Assembly (NCBI GenBank): GCA_019636235.1
Contig: JAHBXW010000001.1
Span: 372,001 to 436,000, forward strand
Direction of reading: 5' to 3'
DNA length: 64,000 nt
Source: Planctomyces sp.
GTDB lineage: Bacteria > Planctomycetota > Planctomycetia > Planctomycetales > Planctomycetaceae
Part shown: piece by piece, positions 9,963 through 19,103 of the stretch
How positions within the stretch are numbered: position 1 is the stretch's first letter
Layout: each line of letters opens with the position of its first letter
Made by a program: the position numbers and the translations under genes
The notes under the pieces: generated by a model
Database searches by the model: none
What the model was told of the DNA's origin: nothing
The model's input: the letters and a program-made list of their open reading frames with translations, nothing else

Positions 9963-11045
9963 TCAGAAGTTCGAGCCTTTGCGGGTCCCGCCCGGCGCGG
10001 GCATCCCCTGCCCTGCCGCCCCGGCCGAGTCCCCCTGAGGCACGACGCGAGCCCCGTCCAGCAGCGGTTCGGTGCTCTTGAGCACCAGCTCATCCCCGGC
10101 GCCGAACCGTCCCGCGACGAAGACATGGTCGTCGCCGATCTGCCCCAGTGGCTGCACGACGACATCGCGGATGAACCCCTCGCGAATCACCTGCACCTTG
10201 CGCTGGCCGGCCCCCGTGTTGGACAGCGCGGCCGTCGGGACCTCGGCCACCGGTTGCCGCGGAATCAACGGGGAAAAGACGGTCTGCCCGGCCTGAAACT
10301 TGCCGCCGCTGTTGTCGATCGACGCGACTCCCGTGGCCACCGATACAAACAGGTCGCGCAGCGGCTCGAATTGAGGCCGCAGCGGCACGACGGCCTGCAG
10401 CGTGGCACTGGCTGTCGCGTCCTCGATCTTCAGCTCAACCGAGCCGCCGGCGGCGGAGGTCCGCCCATCGACGGGCACCTCGACCCGCAGCTGGGAAGGA
10501 TCGATGATCGTCATCACCGGCTGCCCGGCCTGCACGAACTGCCCCTCGGTGACATGCACGGCGATGATGACGCCCGTCAGAAGCGTCTTCAGATTGCACT
10601 GCTCCAGCCGCAACTGGGCCAGATCGAGGTCCGCCTTGGCGACCTCCACGCGGGCCGCCGCCGCTTCTCCCTGCGACTGCTCGGCGAGCGCCGCCTTGTA
10701 GCCGGCCTGGGCGCGCGTCAGCTCGAGTTGCCGCTCCTGCGTCTCCATTCGGGCGACTTCCGCACCCGACTGCACCTTGTCCCCCAGCTTGGCATGCAGC
10801 GTCGCGACGACGCCGTCCCGGCGAGGCGAGATCGTCAGCGTGCGTACAGGCTGCAGTTGCAGCGGGATCTGATACAGCTCGGCCGGCCGGATCGTGAGGG
10901 GCGTCCGTTCAATGACGGCGGGACGGCCTTCGATCGCCGCCGGAGAAGATGCGCGCGGCGGCTCTGCCGTTTGAGAATACGCCGGCCGCAGCGCAGGCAG
11001 CGTCAGAACGCATGCGAGTATCAGACGACGCTGATCGCGGATCAT
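9963..11045 (-). CDS. RND/HlyD-type efflux periplasmic adaptor
   Basis: A 360-residue exported protein with a signal peptide (MIRDQRRLILACVLTLPAL). The sequence follows the membrane-fusion-protein layout: a lipoyl half (DGVVATLHAKLGDKVQSGAEVARME), an alpha-helical hairpin rich in Ala/Gln/Glu (about 115-165), the second lipoyl half (GVIIAVHVTEGQFVQAGQPVM), then beta-barrel segments. Such adaptors link inner-membrane pumps to outer-membrane channels, but no pump or channel gene is beside it. The longest frame begins 28 codons earlier; ATG 11045 is chosen because it directly precedes the signal peptide. Convergent with the phoB-like gene, 42 bases apart. Confidence 0.8.
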   Translation of the reverse strand: MIRDQRRLILACVLTLPALRPAYSQTAEPPRASSPAAIEGRPAVIERTPLTIRPAELYQIPLQLQPVRTLTISPRRDGVVATLHAKLGDKVQSGAEVARMETQERQLELTRAQAGYKAALAEQSQGEAAAARVEVAKADLDLAQLRLEQCNLKTLLTGVIIAVHVTEGQFVQAGQPVMTIIDPSQLRVEVPVDGRTSAAGGSVELKIEDATASATLQAVVPLRPQFEPLRDLFVSVATGVASIDNSGGKFQAGQTVFSPLIPRQPVAEVPTAALSNTGAGQRKVQVIREGFIRDVVVQPLGQIGDDHVFVAGRFGAGDELVLKSTEPLLDGARVVPQGDSAGAAGQGMPAPGGTRKGSNF

Positions 11046-11220
11046 GGCGGACGATCCTGCCCGGACCAACGCTCGCAATCGGCGAGCGCGACAGACCGCC
11101 GGCGCGGTCTCACGGAAACGTCCCGACATTACGCGCCCGAATCACAAGCGTCAACCGGCGGCCCCCGCCCTCCTTTCCACCGGACCGGCCGGGTTCAACC
11201 GCCCCCCCACCCAGTCCCGA

Positions 11221-11922
11221 TCAACGGCACAGCACCCAGCCGGACAACTTCCGGCAGCAGTTGGAGCAGCACTCCTTCGTCTCGCGCCACATGCGGCGGC
11301 ATCGCCCTTCGTCCCGGGGGGCCGCCTCAGCCTCCGTCGGGGCGGCGATCAGCTCGCCGTCGAACGCGGGCTGGTAGATCCCGTTCTGCAGCACTCCTTC
11401 GAGCAGGCTGGCCGGAGAGACTCGAACCGGGTTGTTCGCGGTGATCAGCTCCGTCGTCAGCAGGGCCTCGGTGGCGTATTCGGCGCAGTGAATGCCGTCG
11501 TTCCTGCGGCCCGTCAGGTGGTGCTTGACGCTGTACGACCGTCCGATCTGCGATTCGAGGTAGGTTTCGAAGTCGCAGGCCTGCTCATCGCTCATCGGAC
11601 GTCGTGGCCGGCAGACGATTAATCCGCCGGGCGACTGTGTTCCCAGATACTCCGCCAGTGGCAGTTTGCGCACGCCGACGCCGCTGGTGCTGTCGTACAC
11701 CCAGGCGCCCTCGGGTTTCAGGACGACGGCCGCGACATGCGTCACGCGGCTGCCGGTGTACACCCGGACCGCCAGGCAGTCCCCCTTCGTGTAAATCAGT
11801 GCGCCGGTTTCCAGCATGGGGGCGATGGTCGCCGTCGCCTGCGAGGCGGACGTCGAGCCGGATACGGAATCGCCGCAGCCTCCGCAGCTGGTCAGCGCCG
11901 CGACAAGAATCCAGGGGTGCAT
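11221..11922 (-). CDS. YiiX/NlpC-P60-like lipoprotein with Cys-rich tail
   Basis: A 233-residue predicted lipoprotein (lipobox AALTSC, Cys13). The core resembles the permuted papain-like YaeF/YiiX group: a His in VTHVAAVV (residue 62) and a Cys in GIHCAEYATEALL (residue 146), the expected catalytic pair. Members of this fold hydrolyse amide or thioester bonds, some in the cell envelope; the substrate here is unknown. The last 26 residues hold six cysteines (208, 218, 219, 222, 223, 232) amid Arg/Lys, which is unusual for the family. ATG 11922 is chosen because it precedes the signal peptide. Confidence 0.7.
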   Translation of the reverse strand: MHPWILVAALTSCGGCGDSVSGSTSASQATATIAPMLETGALIYTKGDCLAVRVYTGSRVTHVAAVVLKPEGAWVYDSTSGVGVRKLPLAEYLGTQSPGGLIVCRPRRPMSDEQACDFETYLESQIGRSYSVKHHLTGRRNDGIHCAEYATEALLTTELITANNPVRVSPASLLEGVLQNGIYQPAFDGELIAAPTEAEAAPRDEGRCRRMWRETKECCSNCCRKLSGWVLCR

Positions 11923-12061
11923 GGTGATTGGCCTCTGACAATGCGCCCGCGAAGGGCGACCCTGCGTGTCGACGAGTGTACGATGCCACCGCCAAGGCGG
12001 GAATGCGAAGCGCAGCGGCAGCACCGCATCCCGGCGCGAACTGGAATTGCGAGGTCTTTCG

Positions 12062-13393
12062 GTGCGGACATTGATTTCTGGCGCGAAATGCGTCTTCAGC
12101 GACGGAATTCGGGAAACGGACGTCCTCCTGGAGGGGCCCTCCATTCTGGGGATCGACCCGCCCCGGACGGCCGCGGCGGACGAACGCATCGACGCGACCG
12201 GCCTCCACCTGCTGCCGGGAGTCATTGACGATCAGGTGCACTTCCGCGAGCCGGGACTCGAGCACAAGGAAGATCTGCACACAGGCAGCCTGGCCTGCGC
12301 CAAAGGGGGCGTGACGACCTTTCTGGAAATGCCCAACACGCGCCCGACAACGACGTCCCGAGCGGCGCTGGAGGACAAACTCCGCCGGGCCGCGGACAAA
12401 TGCGTCGTCAATTTCGGGTTCTACATGGGCGCCTCGTTCGATTCCCGATCGCAGACGCTGAATCTGGACGAACTGAAAACGGCGACGCGCACCCCCGGGA
12501 TCAAAATATTCATCGGTTCCAGCACGGGCGATCTGCTGGTCGACGATCAGGACGCGCTCGAGCGGATCTTCGCCGAAACGATGCTGCCGATCTGCGCCCA
12601 CTGCGAGGACGAAACGACGGTCCGGGAGAACGCCGCGCGGCTGGCGAACAGCAGCGACGTCCGCGATCACTCCCGAATCCGCGACAACCAGGCGGCGCTG
12701 ATCGCCACGCGCCGGGCGATCGACCTGTCCCGCCGGCATCGCCACCCGTTTCATGTCCTGCATGTCTCCACAAAGGAAGAAGCCGAACTGCTCAGGGAGC
12801 GGCCCGCCTGGGTGACGGCCGAAGCCTGCCCTCACCATCTGTTCTTCACAACCGACGACTACGAACGGCTGGGGACGCTGGTGCAGATGAATCCGTCTGT
12901 CAAATCGCCGGCGGATGTCGACGCGTTGTGGGAGGCCCTGCGCGACGGGCGGATCGAAGTCATCGCGACCGATCACGCGCCCCACACGCTGGCAGAGAAG
13001 CAGGTTCCCTATCCCAAGTCCCCCTCCGGCGTGCCGGCGGTGGAGAACTCGCTGGCGTTGATGCTGGATGCGGCCTCCCGCGGGCTGTGCACGCTGCCGC
13101 AGATCGTGTCCTGGATGTGCGAGGCGCCCGCACGCGTCTGGAGTTTGAAGAACAAGGGGCGAATCGCGGAGGGCTTTGACGCCGACCTGGTGCTTGTCGA
13201 TCTGGCCCGCCGGGAAACGATCCGGAACGAGGAGCAGTTGACCCGGTCCGGCTGGAGTCCCTGGCATGGGCAGGCGTTGACGGGGTGGCCGGTTCGGACC
13301 TGGGTGATGGGCCGGACGGTGTTCGCCGAGGGTCGCGTCGATCCGCAGGCCCAGGGCCGGGAAGTCGAGTTCGATCGCGCGCCGATCGTCTGA
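12062..13393 (+). CDS. pyrC: Dihydroorotase-family amidohydrolase
   Basis: A 443-residue cyclic amidohydrolase, most likely the third enzyme of pyrimidine synthesis (carbamoyl-aspartate to dihydroorotate). Family blocks are [31 protein letters not shown], the Lys expected to be carboxylated in [11 protein letters not shown] (about 148), His in CAHCED and LHVST, and TDHAPHT near 303. The usual metal motif HxH is QxH here (Gln58-Val-His60), as in a known subfamily from Bacteroidetes. Start GTG 12062 has GAGG seven bases upstream; the frame is open from 11966. carB lies elsewhere in the window. Allantoinase or dihydropyrimidinase activity is less likely. Confidence 0.85.
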   Translation: MRTLISGAKCVFSDGIRETDVLLEGPSILGIDPPRTAAADERIDATGLHLLPGVIDDQVHFREPGLEHKEDLHTGSLACAKGGVTTFLEMPNTRPTTTSRAALEDKLRRAADKCVVNFGFYMGASFDSRSQTLNLDELKTATRTPGIKIFIGSSTGDLLVDDQDALERIFAETMLPICAHCEDETTVRENAARLANSSDVRDHSRIRDNQAALIATRRAIDLSRRHRHPFHVLHVSTKEEAELLRERPAWVTAEACPHHLFFTTDDYERLGTLVQMNPSVKSPADVDALWEALRDGRIEVIATDHAPHTLAEKQVPYPKSPSGVPAVENSLALMLDAASRGLCTLPQIVSWMCEAPARVWSLKNKGRIAEGFDADLVLVDLARRETIRNEEQLTRSGWSPWHGQALTGWPVRTWVMGRTVFAEGRVDPQAQGREVEFDRAPIV

Positions 13394-13497
13394 CTGGATC
13401 GGCCGTGCTCATCGGATTTCGGAATTCCTCTGACCCTCTTGACCCGTTCCAACGTATTCCAAGAGACTGAACCCTTGTCCGAGCACTGGAGGTTGCG

Positions 13498-13911
13498 ATG
13501 AGACGCTTCGTGTTTTGTGCGGGGCTGACGCTGGCATTGGCCGCGGTCGGTTGCAATACCGGCGGACATTCAACAGGCGTGGCGCGAGACATTACGCCCC
13601 CGGATGACGCCTGGTTTCAGGAAGAGGTCGTCAATTCGAATGTCCCGGTGCTCGTGGACTTCGGCGCGACGTGGTGCGGCCCGTGTCGTCAACTGGCGCC
13701 ACGGCTGGAGCAGCTCGAGCAGAAACATGGCGGCCAATTGAAGATCGTCGCCATCGACGTCGATGAAAAGCCCGAACTGGCCAGCCATTATCAAGTTCAG
13801 GGCATCCCGCACATGCTCATCCTGGACGGCGGAAAGATCGTCGCGGAGGAAGTTGGCTCGATGGAGTACACCAGCCTCGAACGCTGGGCTCTAGGCGCCA
13901 TCAAGAAGTAA
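13498..13911 (+). CDS. Thioredoxin-fold lipoprotein
   Basis: A 137-residue exported thioredoxin-like protein. The N-terminus is a lipoprotein signal with lipobox AAVGC (Cys19). The thioredoxin domain follows with the redox site WCGPC (Cys60, Cys63), the IDVDEKPELASHYQV stretch and the cis-Pro region GIPHMLIL. WCGPC is the classical reducing thioredoxin motif, so an envelope role in thiol reduction, perhaps supplying cytochrome c maturation, is plausible but inferred. A strong GGAGG precedes ATG 13498. Confidence 0.85.
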   Translation: MRRFVFCAGLTLALAAVGCNTGGHSTGVARDITPPDDAWFQEEVVNSNVPVLVDFGATWCGPCRQLAPRLEQLEQKHGGQLKIVAIDVDEKPELASHYQVQGIPHMLILDGGKIVAEEVGSMEYTSLERWALGAIKK

Positions 13912-13987
13912 AGTTCGTCAATCGTCAGGCTGTCTTCCCGCCTGCAGCCGCCCTTCGCTGTTGCCGGCAGTTCCCGTTCTTGAGTTC

Positions 13988-14845
13988 ATGAATCAGCCTT
14001 CGCACTCTCCCGGCCGTCCCGCCGCTCCCCTGCCCGATCCCACGATTCGCATGTCGCAGGGCTGGCATTGCCTGCATCTGTACTACCGCATCGACGCCGG
14101 CGCGCTGGCCCGGTTGAGCGAGGCGGCCCGCGCCGAAGGCGCCCGCCAGGTCGCGGAGGCGCTGACGCCGGGGCGCGACGGCGGTCCCGAGCGCATGCAG
14201 GCGTTCGCCGTCTCGGGGCATCGCGCCGACCTGGGGGCCATGCTTCTCGATCCGGATCCACTCAAGCTGGACGCCGTCCACCAGGCCATCCGCGCATCGG
14301 CGCTCGGGCCGGCGCTCGCCCCGGCCGCATCGTTCGTGTCGATCACTGAGGTCTCCGAGTACGTCCCGACCGTCGAACAGTATTCGGAACGGCTGCGCCT
14401 GGACGGCTTGTCGCCCGATGACCCCGCCTTCACGGCCCGCGTCCGCGCCTACGAGCAGCGGCTGCCGATGATGAATCAGCAGCGGCTGTACCCGGACATG
14501 CCGAACTGGCCCGTCCACTGCTTCTATCCGATGAACAAGATCCGCGATCCGCGGGCGAACTGGTACGAGCTGCCGTTCAGCGAGCGGTCCGCGCTGATGG
14601 CTGAACACGCCACCAGTGGGATCAAGTTCGCCGGAAAAGTGTCCCAGCTGATCACCGCGTCGACCGGCTTCGACGACTGGGAATGGGGCGTGACGCTGTG
14701 GAGCCGAGCGCCGGATTACATCAAGGAGATCGTGTACACGATGCGGTTCGACCGGGCCTCGGCGCGGTACGCGGAATTCGGATCGTTCTACGTCGGCTAC
14801 ATCATGCCGCCGGAACAGCTCCTGGCGCATCTGCGGCTGGCCTGA
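13988..14845 (+). CDS. hemQ: Coproheme decarboxylase (HemQ/ChdC), chlorite-dismutase family
   Basis: A 285-residue protein of the chlorite-dismutase-like fold. The C-terminal half holds the family signature: the Tyr of FYPMNKIR (residue 180), which forms the catalytic radical in HemQ/ChdC, then NWYELPFSER and MAEHATSGIKFAGKV, with the likely proximal heme His at 207. The last step of the coproporphyrin route to heme b is the known role. The N-terminal domain is the usual degenerate copy. The frame is open from a TTG at 13961; ATG 13988 is preferred. Lies convergent to queF. Confidence 0.9.
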   Translation: MNQPSHSPGRPAAPLPDPTIRMSQGWHCLHLYYRIDAGALARLSEAARAEGARQVAEALTPGRDGGPERMQAFAVSGHRADLGAMLLDPDPLKLDAVHQAIRASALGPALAPAASFVSITEVSEYVPTVEQYSERLRLDGLSPDDPAFTARVRAYEQRLPMMNQQRLYPDMPNWPVHCFYPMNKIRDPRANWYELPFSERSALMAEHATSGIKFAGKVSQLITASTGFDDWEWGVTLWSRAPDYIKEIVYTMRFDRASARYAEFGSFYVGYIMPPEQLLAHLRLA

Positions 14846-14870
14846 TGCGGCGCGGCGACATCCCCGCGAC

Positions 14871-15227
14871 TCAGCCGCCCCGGCTTTCCGCGATCACCGT
14901 GGTGCGAATGCCGCCGCGCGGAGTGAAAGCCGCCTCGACCTTCATGTGCCGCGGCGCCGTGACGGCCACGAGATCGTCCAGAATGCGGTTCGTGACGTCC
15001 TCATAGAACGCCCCCAGATCGCGGTATTGCTGCAGATACAGCTTCAGCGATTTCAGCTCGAAGCAGCGCGGTCCGGGGGTGTAGGTGATCGTCAGCGTTC
15101 CGAAGTCGGGCTGACCCGTCTTCGGGCACAGCGACGTGAATTCCGGACACACCGTCTCGATGATGTAATCCCGTCCGGGATGCGGGTTCTCAAACGTCTC
15201 AAGGAGGGATCGGTCAGCGGCAGCCAT
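14871..15227 (-). CDS. queF: NADPH-dependent 7-cyano-7-deazaguanine reductase QueF
   Basis: A 118-residue single-domain (short-type) QueF that reduces preQ0 to preQ1 in queuosine synthesis. The catalytic Cys34 is in [14 protein letters not shown], with Asp41 in the same block. The QueF motif [14 protein letters not shown] at 58-70 forms the NADPH site. It ends 25 bases from hemQ in convergent orientation. Other queuosine genes are not seen in the window. Confidence 0.95.
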   Translation of the reverse strand: MAAADRSLLETFENPHPGRDYIIETVCPEFTSLCPKTGQPDFGTLTITYTPGPRCFELKSLKLYLQQYRDLGAFYEDVTNRILDDLVAVTAPRHMKVEAAFTPRGGIRTTVIAESRGG

Positions 15228-15324
15228 GTCTCGCCTCTATTCCTGTCTCCGCCCGCGCCGCGTGGACCACGGGGCGCTTCGCCGGCGGAGATGCGTCGTC
15301 CGCCACGGTTCCGCCCGTCGCCTG

Positions 15325-15870
15325 TCAGGCGCCGGCCTGTTCGAGTCGCAGCAGACGCTGCTTCATGTCCAGCCCCTGGGGAGCGGAATACCCGCCGAGA
15401 CTGCCCCGAGCGCCAGTGACACGGTGGCAGGGGATGATAATCGGAATGGGATTGCGGGCCATGATGTTTCCGACCGCGCGGGCGGCTTTCGGCGAACCCG
15501 CGAGGGCGGCGACGTCCGCATAGCTCAGCGTCGCGCCGGGAGCGATGCTCCGAACCGATCTGATGACCCGCGAGGCGAAATCGGTGCCTTCCGTCTCGCG
15601 CGTGCGGACGTCCGCGAAATCGTCCGACCGACCGGCCGCATAGCGTTCCAGTCGCTTCCTCAGACCGGGGTTCCAGTCCTTCACCGGCTCATCCCCCGCC
15701 AGCCGGTCCCGAAGGGCGCTCAATGCCTCGGACCGCGAACCATGCCCGAACGTCAGGCATTCCACGGTGTCCCCTCGACCGACGACTCCGAACCAGCCGA
15801 TCTCAGTCGGGAATACGGAAATGGCGAATCCCTCGGCTGGGGACCCGATTTGTTGTGCACTTTGACCCAT
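15325..15870 (-). CDS. ogt: Methylated-DNA--protein-cysteine methyltransferase
   Basis: A 181-residue suicide DNA-repair protein that takes alkyl groups from O6-alkylguanine. The acceptor Cys148 is in IPCHRV, preceded by ARAVGNIMARNPIPI and followed by GSLGGYSAPQGLDMKQRLL, the classic block. The N-terminal half is a degenerate Ogt/Ada-type domain. The start chosen at 15870 has AGGAG ten bases upstream; an in-frame ATG 19 codons earlier is possible. It is transcribed toward queF, with 97 bases between them. Confidence 0.93.
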   Translation of the reverse strand: MGQSAQQIGSPAEGFAISVFPTEIGWFGVVGRGDTVECLTFGHGSRSEALSALRDRLAGDEPVKDWNPGLRKRLERYAAGRSDDFADVRTRETEGTDFASRVIRSVRSIAPGATLSYADVAALAGSPKAARAVGNIMARNPIPIIIPCHRVTGARGSLGGYSAPQGLDMKQRLLRLEQAGA

Positions 15871-16007
15871 TTTTCGAATGCTCCTAGAATTCGAGCGAGT
15901 TCCCGCCTCCCGCATCCCCTGAACCATCGCATTTTGAAGTCGCGAATGCCAGCCTCGATCCGTCTGGCGCGGAGCCTTCTGCGCCTGTCTCTCCAGGAAC
16001 GAAGCCG

Positions 16008-16751
16008 ATGAATCCGTACGCCGCTCTGGCTGACGACACCTACCTGAATCTGATCCTCAACACCGAGCTGCCTCTTCCGTCCCAGCGGGAGACGATCCTC
16101 GAGTTCTTCGGGCGTGTTCAGAAGTCGTATCCCACGATGAGGAACTTCTTTGCGCGCGAAACCGGAGATTTCGTCCTCGAAGAGGACAAGGACCAGCCGG
16201 CCTATCGCTGGATGAGCCTGGAAGCGAAGCGAATCTGCAGCGGGTTCCTGAATCCGCCCAGTTTCGACGAGGCGATGCAGCAGCACCTGCTGGCGCTGGA
16301 ACTGGCCCCGTACATGCTGTCGGTCAGTCCCCTGGACTGCGAGGCCCTGGACCTGCTGATGGGCTTTGATTTCGCCTATCGGGGCAATCACGATGAGATT
16401 GTCGCGGAAGCATTCGGCGGCGGGACGGTCGTCGAGGGGTTGCTGACGCTGCCGGGCGCCCGGCCCCTGCACTTCGAGCCTTCCGTGACGATGAGCCTCG
16501 ACGACACCTGCCGGCGGCAGTGCCGGCTGCTCATCGAAACGCGCACCACCGCCTACCAGGTCCGCCGGAACGAGTTTGGCGAAGAGCCGATCAGCGTGTA
16601 CTTCACGGTCCGGCAGTATGGCAGCCAGCCGCACAACAGCTCGCTGGCGGAGACGTTTCAGGAACTCCGCTCGACGGCCGAAAGCCTGCTGCAGGACCAC
16701 GTGATCAACCAGATTCTGAAGCCGCTGGCCGCGGCGATCAGCCGACGCTGA
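16008..16751 (+). CDS. Conserved hypothetical protein
   Basis: A 247-residue soluble protein with no signal peptide or membrane segment. I do not recognise a family. The composition is normal for a cytoplasmic protein and the codon use matches its neighbours, so it is very likely a real gene. The middle contains PYMLSVSPLDCEALDLLMGF and a Gly-rich turn near GGGTVVEG. A conserved-looking C-terminal stretch reads VYFTVRQYGSQP. It begins with a GGAAC-type ribosome binding site and lies upstream of the ccsA/hemX-hemA pair, separated from it by 80 bases. Confidence 0.75.
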   Translation: MNPYAALADDTYLNLILNTELPLPSQRETILEFFGRVQKSYPTMRNFFARETGDFVLEEDKDQPAYRWMSLEAKRICSGFLNPPSFDEAMQQHLLALELAPYMLSVSPLDCEALDLLMGFDFAYRGNHDEIVAEAFGGGTVVEGLLTLPGARPLHFEPSVTMSLDDTCRRQCRLLIETRTTAYQVRRNEFGEEPISVYFTVRQYGSQPHNSSLAETFQELRSTAESLLQDHVINQILKPLAAAISRR

Positions 16752-16831
16752 CCGCCCTGTTTCCCGGAGTCGTTTCCGAGTCGCCCCGGCCCTGTATGGC
16801 CGACGCCCCGGATCGTTCCCAAAGCTGACGC

Positions 16832-17737
16832 ATGCATCCCGAGAAGATTTCGCTGGTGTGCTTCTTCGCCAGCTACGTGCTTGCGCTGGTGCTGGAACTG
16901 ACGCGGCTGCTGCGGTCGATGTCCTTGAACCGCTGGGCGGGATGGCTGGCGGCGGCGGCGGGGTTCGTGGCGCAGACGACCTATCTGATCGTCCGCAGCC
17001 GGGCGGCGGAACTCCCTCCCCTGCTGTCGTCGACGCACGACTGGCTGCTGGTCCTGGCCTGGCTGACGGTGCTCGTGCACCTGCTGGTGGCGCTGGTGCA
17101 CCGTCAGATCGCGGTGGGCGTGTTCACGCTGCCCATCGTGGTGCTGCTGGTCGGGGCATCACGGTTTGTGAGCAGCGAGCCGAATCCGATCGAGGAGGCC
17201 CACCGCTGGTGGAGCATGGCGCATGCGACGTTTCTGGTGCTGGGCATCGCCGGGGTGATCTTCGGCGCGGCGCTGAGCGTGATGTACCTCGTGCAGCACG
17301 CGCGGCTGAAGCGCCCGCAGTCGGAGGTTGGCGGCCTGCGGATGTTCAGCCTCGAGCGGATCGCGCGCCTGAACTGGTGGAGCGTGATCGTCTCGGTGCC
17401 GCTGTTGACCCTGGGCATGGCGACGGGGGCGCTGCTGACGTGGCTGTCGCGGACGAGTCCGCAGCCGATATCCCTGTGGCGATGGTCGTTTTTCGTAAGC
17501 GGCGCGGCGTGGCTGGTGCTGGTCGCGCTGTTCGGCTGGCTGCTGACGACGCGCCGCGCGACGGGCCGGTTGGTGGCGTGGCGGACGCTGCTGGCGGGCG
17601 CGTTCGTTCTGGCGACGTTGCTGACGCTGGGCATCCTCAGCGGCGGCATGCATGGCGCCGCCAAACCCGCTGATGACGTCCGTCTGCCGGCGGAGCCCGC
17701 CCCGTTCGTCCGTACCGTCGCTGTTCTGCATCCATGA
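16832..17737 (+). CDS. Cytochrome c assembly-like membrane protein (CcsA/HemX type)
   Basis: A 301-residue integral membrane protein with about eight hydrophobic segments. It contains a conserved Trp/His stretch, AHRWWSMAHATFLVLG, followed by AALSVMYLVQHARLK, as in the CcsA/CcmC/HemX heme-handling family. It overlaps hemA by 4 bases (ATGA); a HemX-like protein before hemA is a known arrangement in which it modulates GluTR amount. A cytochrome c maturation role (CcsA) is the alternative; no CcsB/ResB-like partner is nearby. Confidence 0.8.
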   Translation: MHPEKISLVCFFASYVLALVLELTRLLRSMSLNRWAGWLAAAAGFVAQTTYLIVRSRAAELPPLLSSTHDWLLVLAWLTVLVHLLVALVHRQIAVGVFTLPIVVLLVGASRFVSSEPNPIEEAHRWWSMAHATFLVLGIAGVIFGAALSVMYLVQHARLKRPQSEVGGLRMFSLERIARLNWWSVIVSVPLLTLGMATGALLTWLSRTSPQPISLWRWSFFVSGAAWLVLVALFGWLLTTRRATGRLVAWRTLLAGAFVLATLLTLGILSGGMHGAAKPADDVRLPAEPAPFVRTVAVLHP

Positions 17738-19017
17738 ACGTCCGAGTCGTCTACTGCAGTCATTCGTCGGCGGACCTCTCCGTGCGGGAGCGTCTGGCCT
17801 TCGCGACGGATGAGCAGTTGACGCGGGCCTACGATGAACTGCGGTCGCGCTTCCCGCAATCCGAGCATGTCGTCGTCTCGACCTGCAATCGCGTCGAGCT
17901 GTACACGGCCCAGGACACGCTGGCCGAGGCGCCCACGTCCCGGGAGATCGCCGATTTCCTCGCCGAGTTTCACAACGTCCCCGTCAGCTCCTTCCGCGAC
18001 GAACTCCTGGAACAGTCGGGCGCGGACGCCGTGCGGCATCTGTTCCTGGTGGCCGCCAGTCTGGACAGCATGGTGCTGGGCGAAAGTCAGATCGTCAGCC
18101 AGGTCAAGAAGTCGTACGAACTGGCGACGCGCAGCGAGGTCAACGGCCCGCTGACGAACGCGCTGTTTCAGCGGGCGCTTGCCGTCTCCGCGCGCGTCCG
18201 CAGCGAGACCCGCCTTGCGGAAGGGCGCGTGTCGATCGCCAGCGTCGCCGTCGGAGACTTCGGCAAAGGCATCTTCGACCGCTTCGACGACAAGACGGTG
18301 CTGGTCATCGGCGCCGGGGAAATGGCGGAAGAAACGCTCCGCTACCTGCAGCAGGAAGGGGTCCGGTCGATCACCGTCTGCAATCGCAATGCGGAGCGGG
18401 CCCAGGGGCTGGCCGCGGCGTTCGGCGGAACGGTCCGCGCCTGGGACGAGCTGGATGTCCTGCTCAGCCAGGCGGATGTGATCGTCAGCACGACGGGCGC
18501 CGACCGGCCGATTGTCGACGCCCCCCGGTTTCGCCGGGCGCGGGCCGTGAGTTCGGGGCAGCCCGTGTTCATTCTGGATCTGGGGGCCCCCCGCGACTTC
18601 GACCCCCGGGTGGCGGACGTCGACGATTCGGTGTTTCTGTTCGATATCGACAGCCTGGAGGCCACCTGCCGCCGGAACCGGGAGGCCCGCAGTCTGGAAA
18701 TCGCCCGGGCCCGGGAAATCATCGACGAGGAAACGGCCCGTTTCATGCAGGACTTGTCGCACAAGGCGACAGGCCCGATCATTAAGCAGCTCAGGGAGTC
18801 GTGGCACGAGATCAGCCGGCTGGAACTTGAACAATTGTTCCGCAAGCTGCCGTCGCTGACGGACACGGACCGGCAGGCCGTGGAGCGAAGCGTCGAGCGG
18901 ATCGTCAACAAGCTGCTGCACCCCCCACTGGAAACGCTGAAGGACGAAGCCCGGGACGGCACTCACCACGGGCTGCTGGACGCGATCCGCCGGTTGTTCC
19001 GGATCACCGAGCCCTGA
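17734..19017 (+). CDS. hemA: Glutamyl-tRNA reductase
   Basis: A 427-residue enzyme that reduces glutamyl-tRNA to glutamate-1-semialdehyde, the first committed step of C5-route tetrapyrrole synthesis. The catalytic Cys51 is in STCNRVELYTA. SMVLGESQIVSQVK follows near 113, the NADPH-binding VLVIGAGEMAEETLRYL near 190 and the C-terminal dimerisation helices after 310. Translation appears coupled to the upstream HemX/CcsA-like gene. Together with hemQ it implies the coproporphyrin-dependent heme route. Confidence 0.95.
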   Translation: MNVRVVYCSHSSADLSVRERLAFATDEQLTRAYDELRSRFPQSEHVVVSTCNRVELYTAQDTLAEAPTSREIADFLAEFHNVPVSSFRDELLEQSGADAVRHLFLVAASLDSMVLGESQIVSQVKKSYELATRSEVNGPLTNALFQRALAVSARVRSETRLAEGRVSIASVAVGDFGKGIFDRFDDKTVLVIGAGEMAEETLRYLQQEGVRSITVCNRNAERAQGLAAAFGGTVRAWDELDVLLSQADVIVSTTGADRPIVDAPRFRRARAVSSGQPVFILDLGAPRDFDPRVADVDDSVFLFDIDSLEATCRRNREARSLEIARAREIIDEETARFMQDLSHKATGPIIKQLRESWHEISRLELEQLFRKLPSLTDTDRQAVERSVERIVNKLLHPPLETLKDEARDGTHHGLLDAIRRLFRITEP

Positions 19018-19103
19018 ACGCCCGGAACCCGAATTGTCCGCGGATTCCAGCGACGCCTATACTTCCCGCCCTTCGGCCCCAGGTTTTTTTACGGTCGCGG
19101 TCC

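Noticed and set aside
15226-16011. 261-codon plus-strand frame over ogt
   Set aside because: It is antisense to ogt, which has the full PCHRV motif, and shows no protein features of its own.
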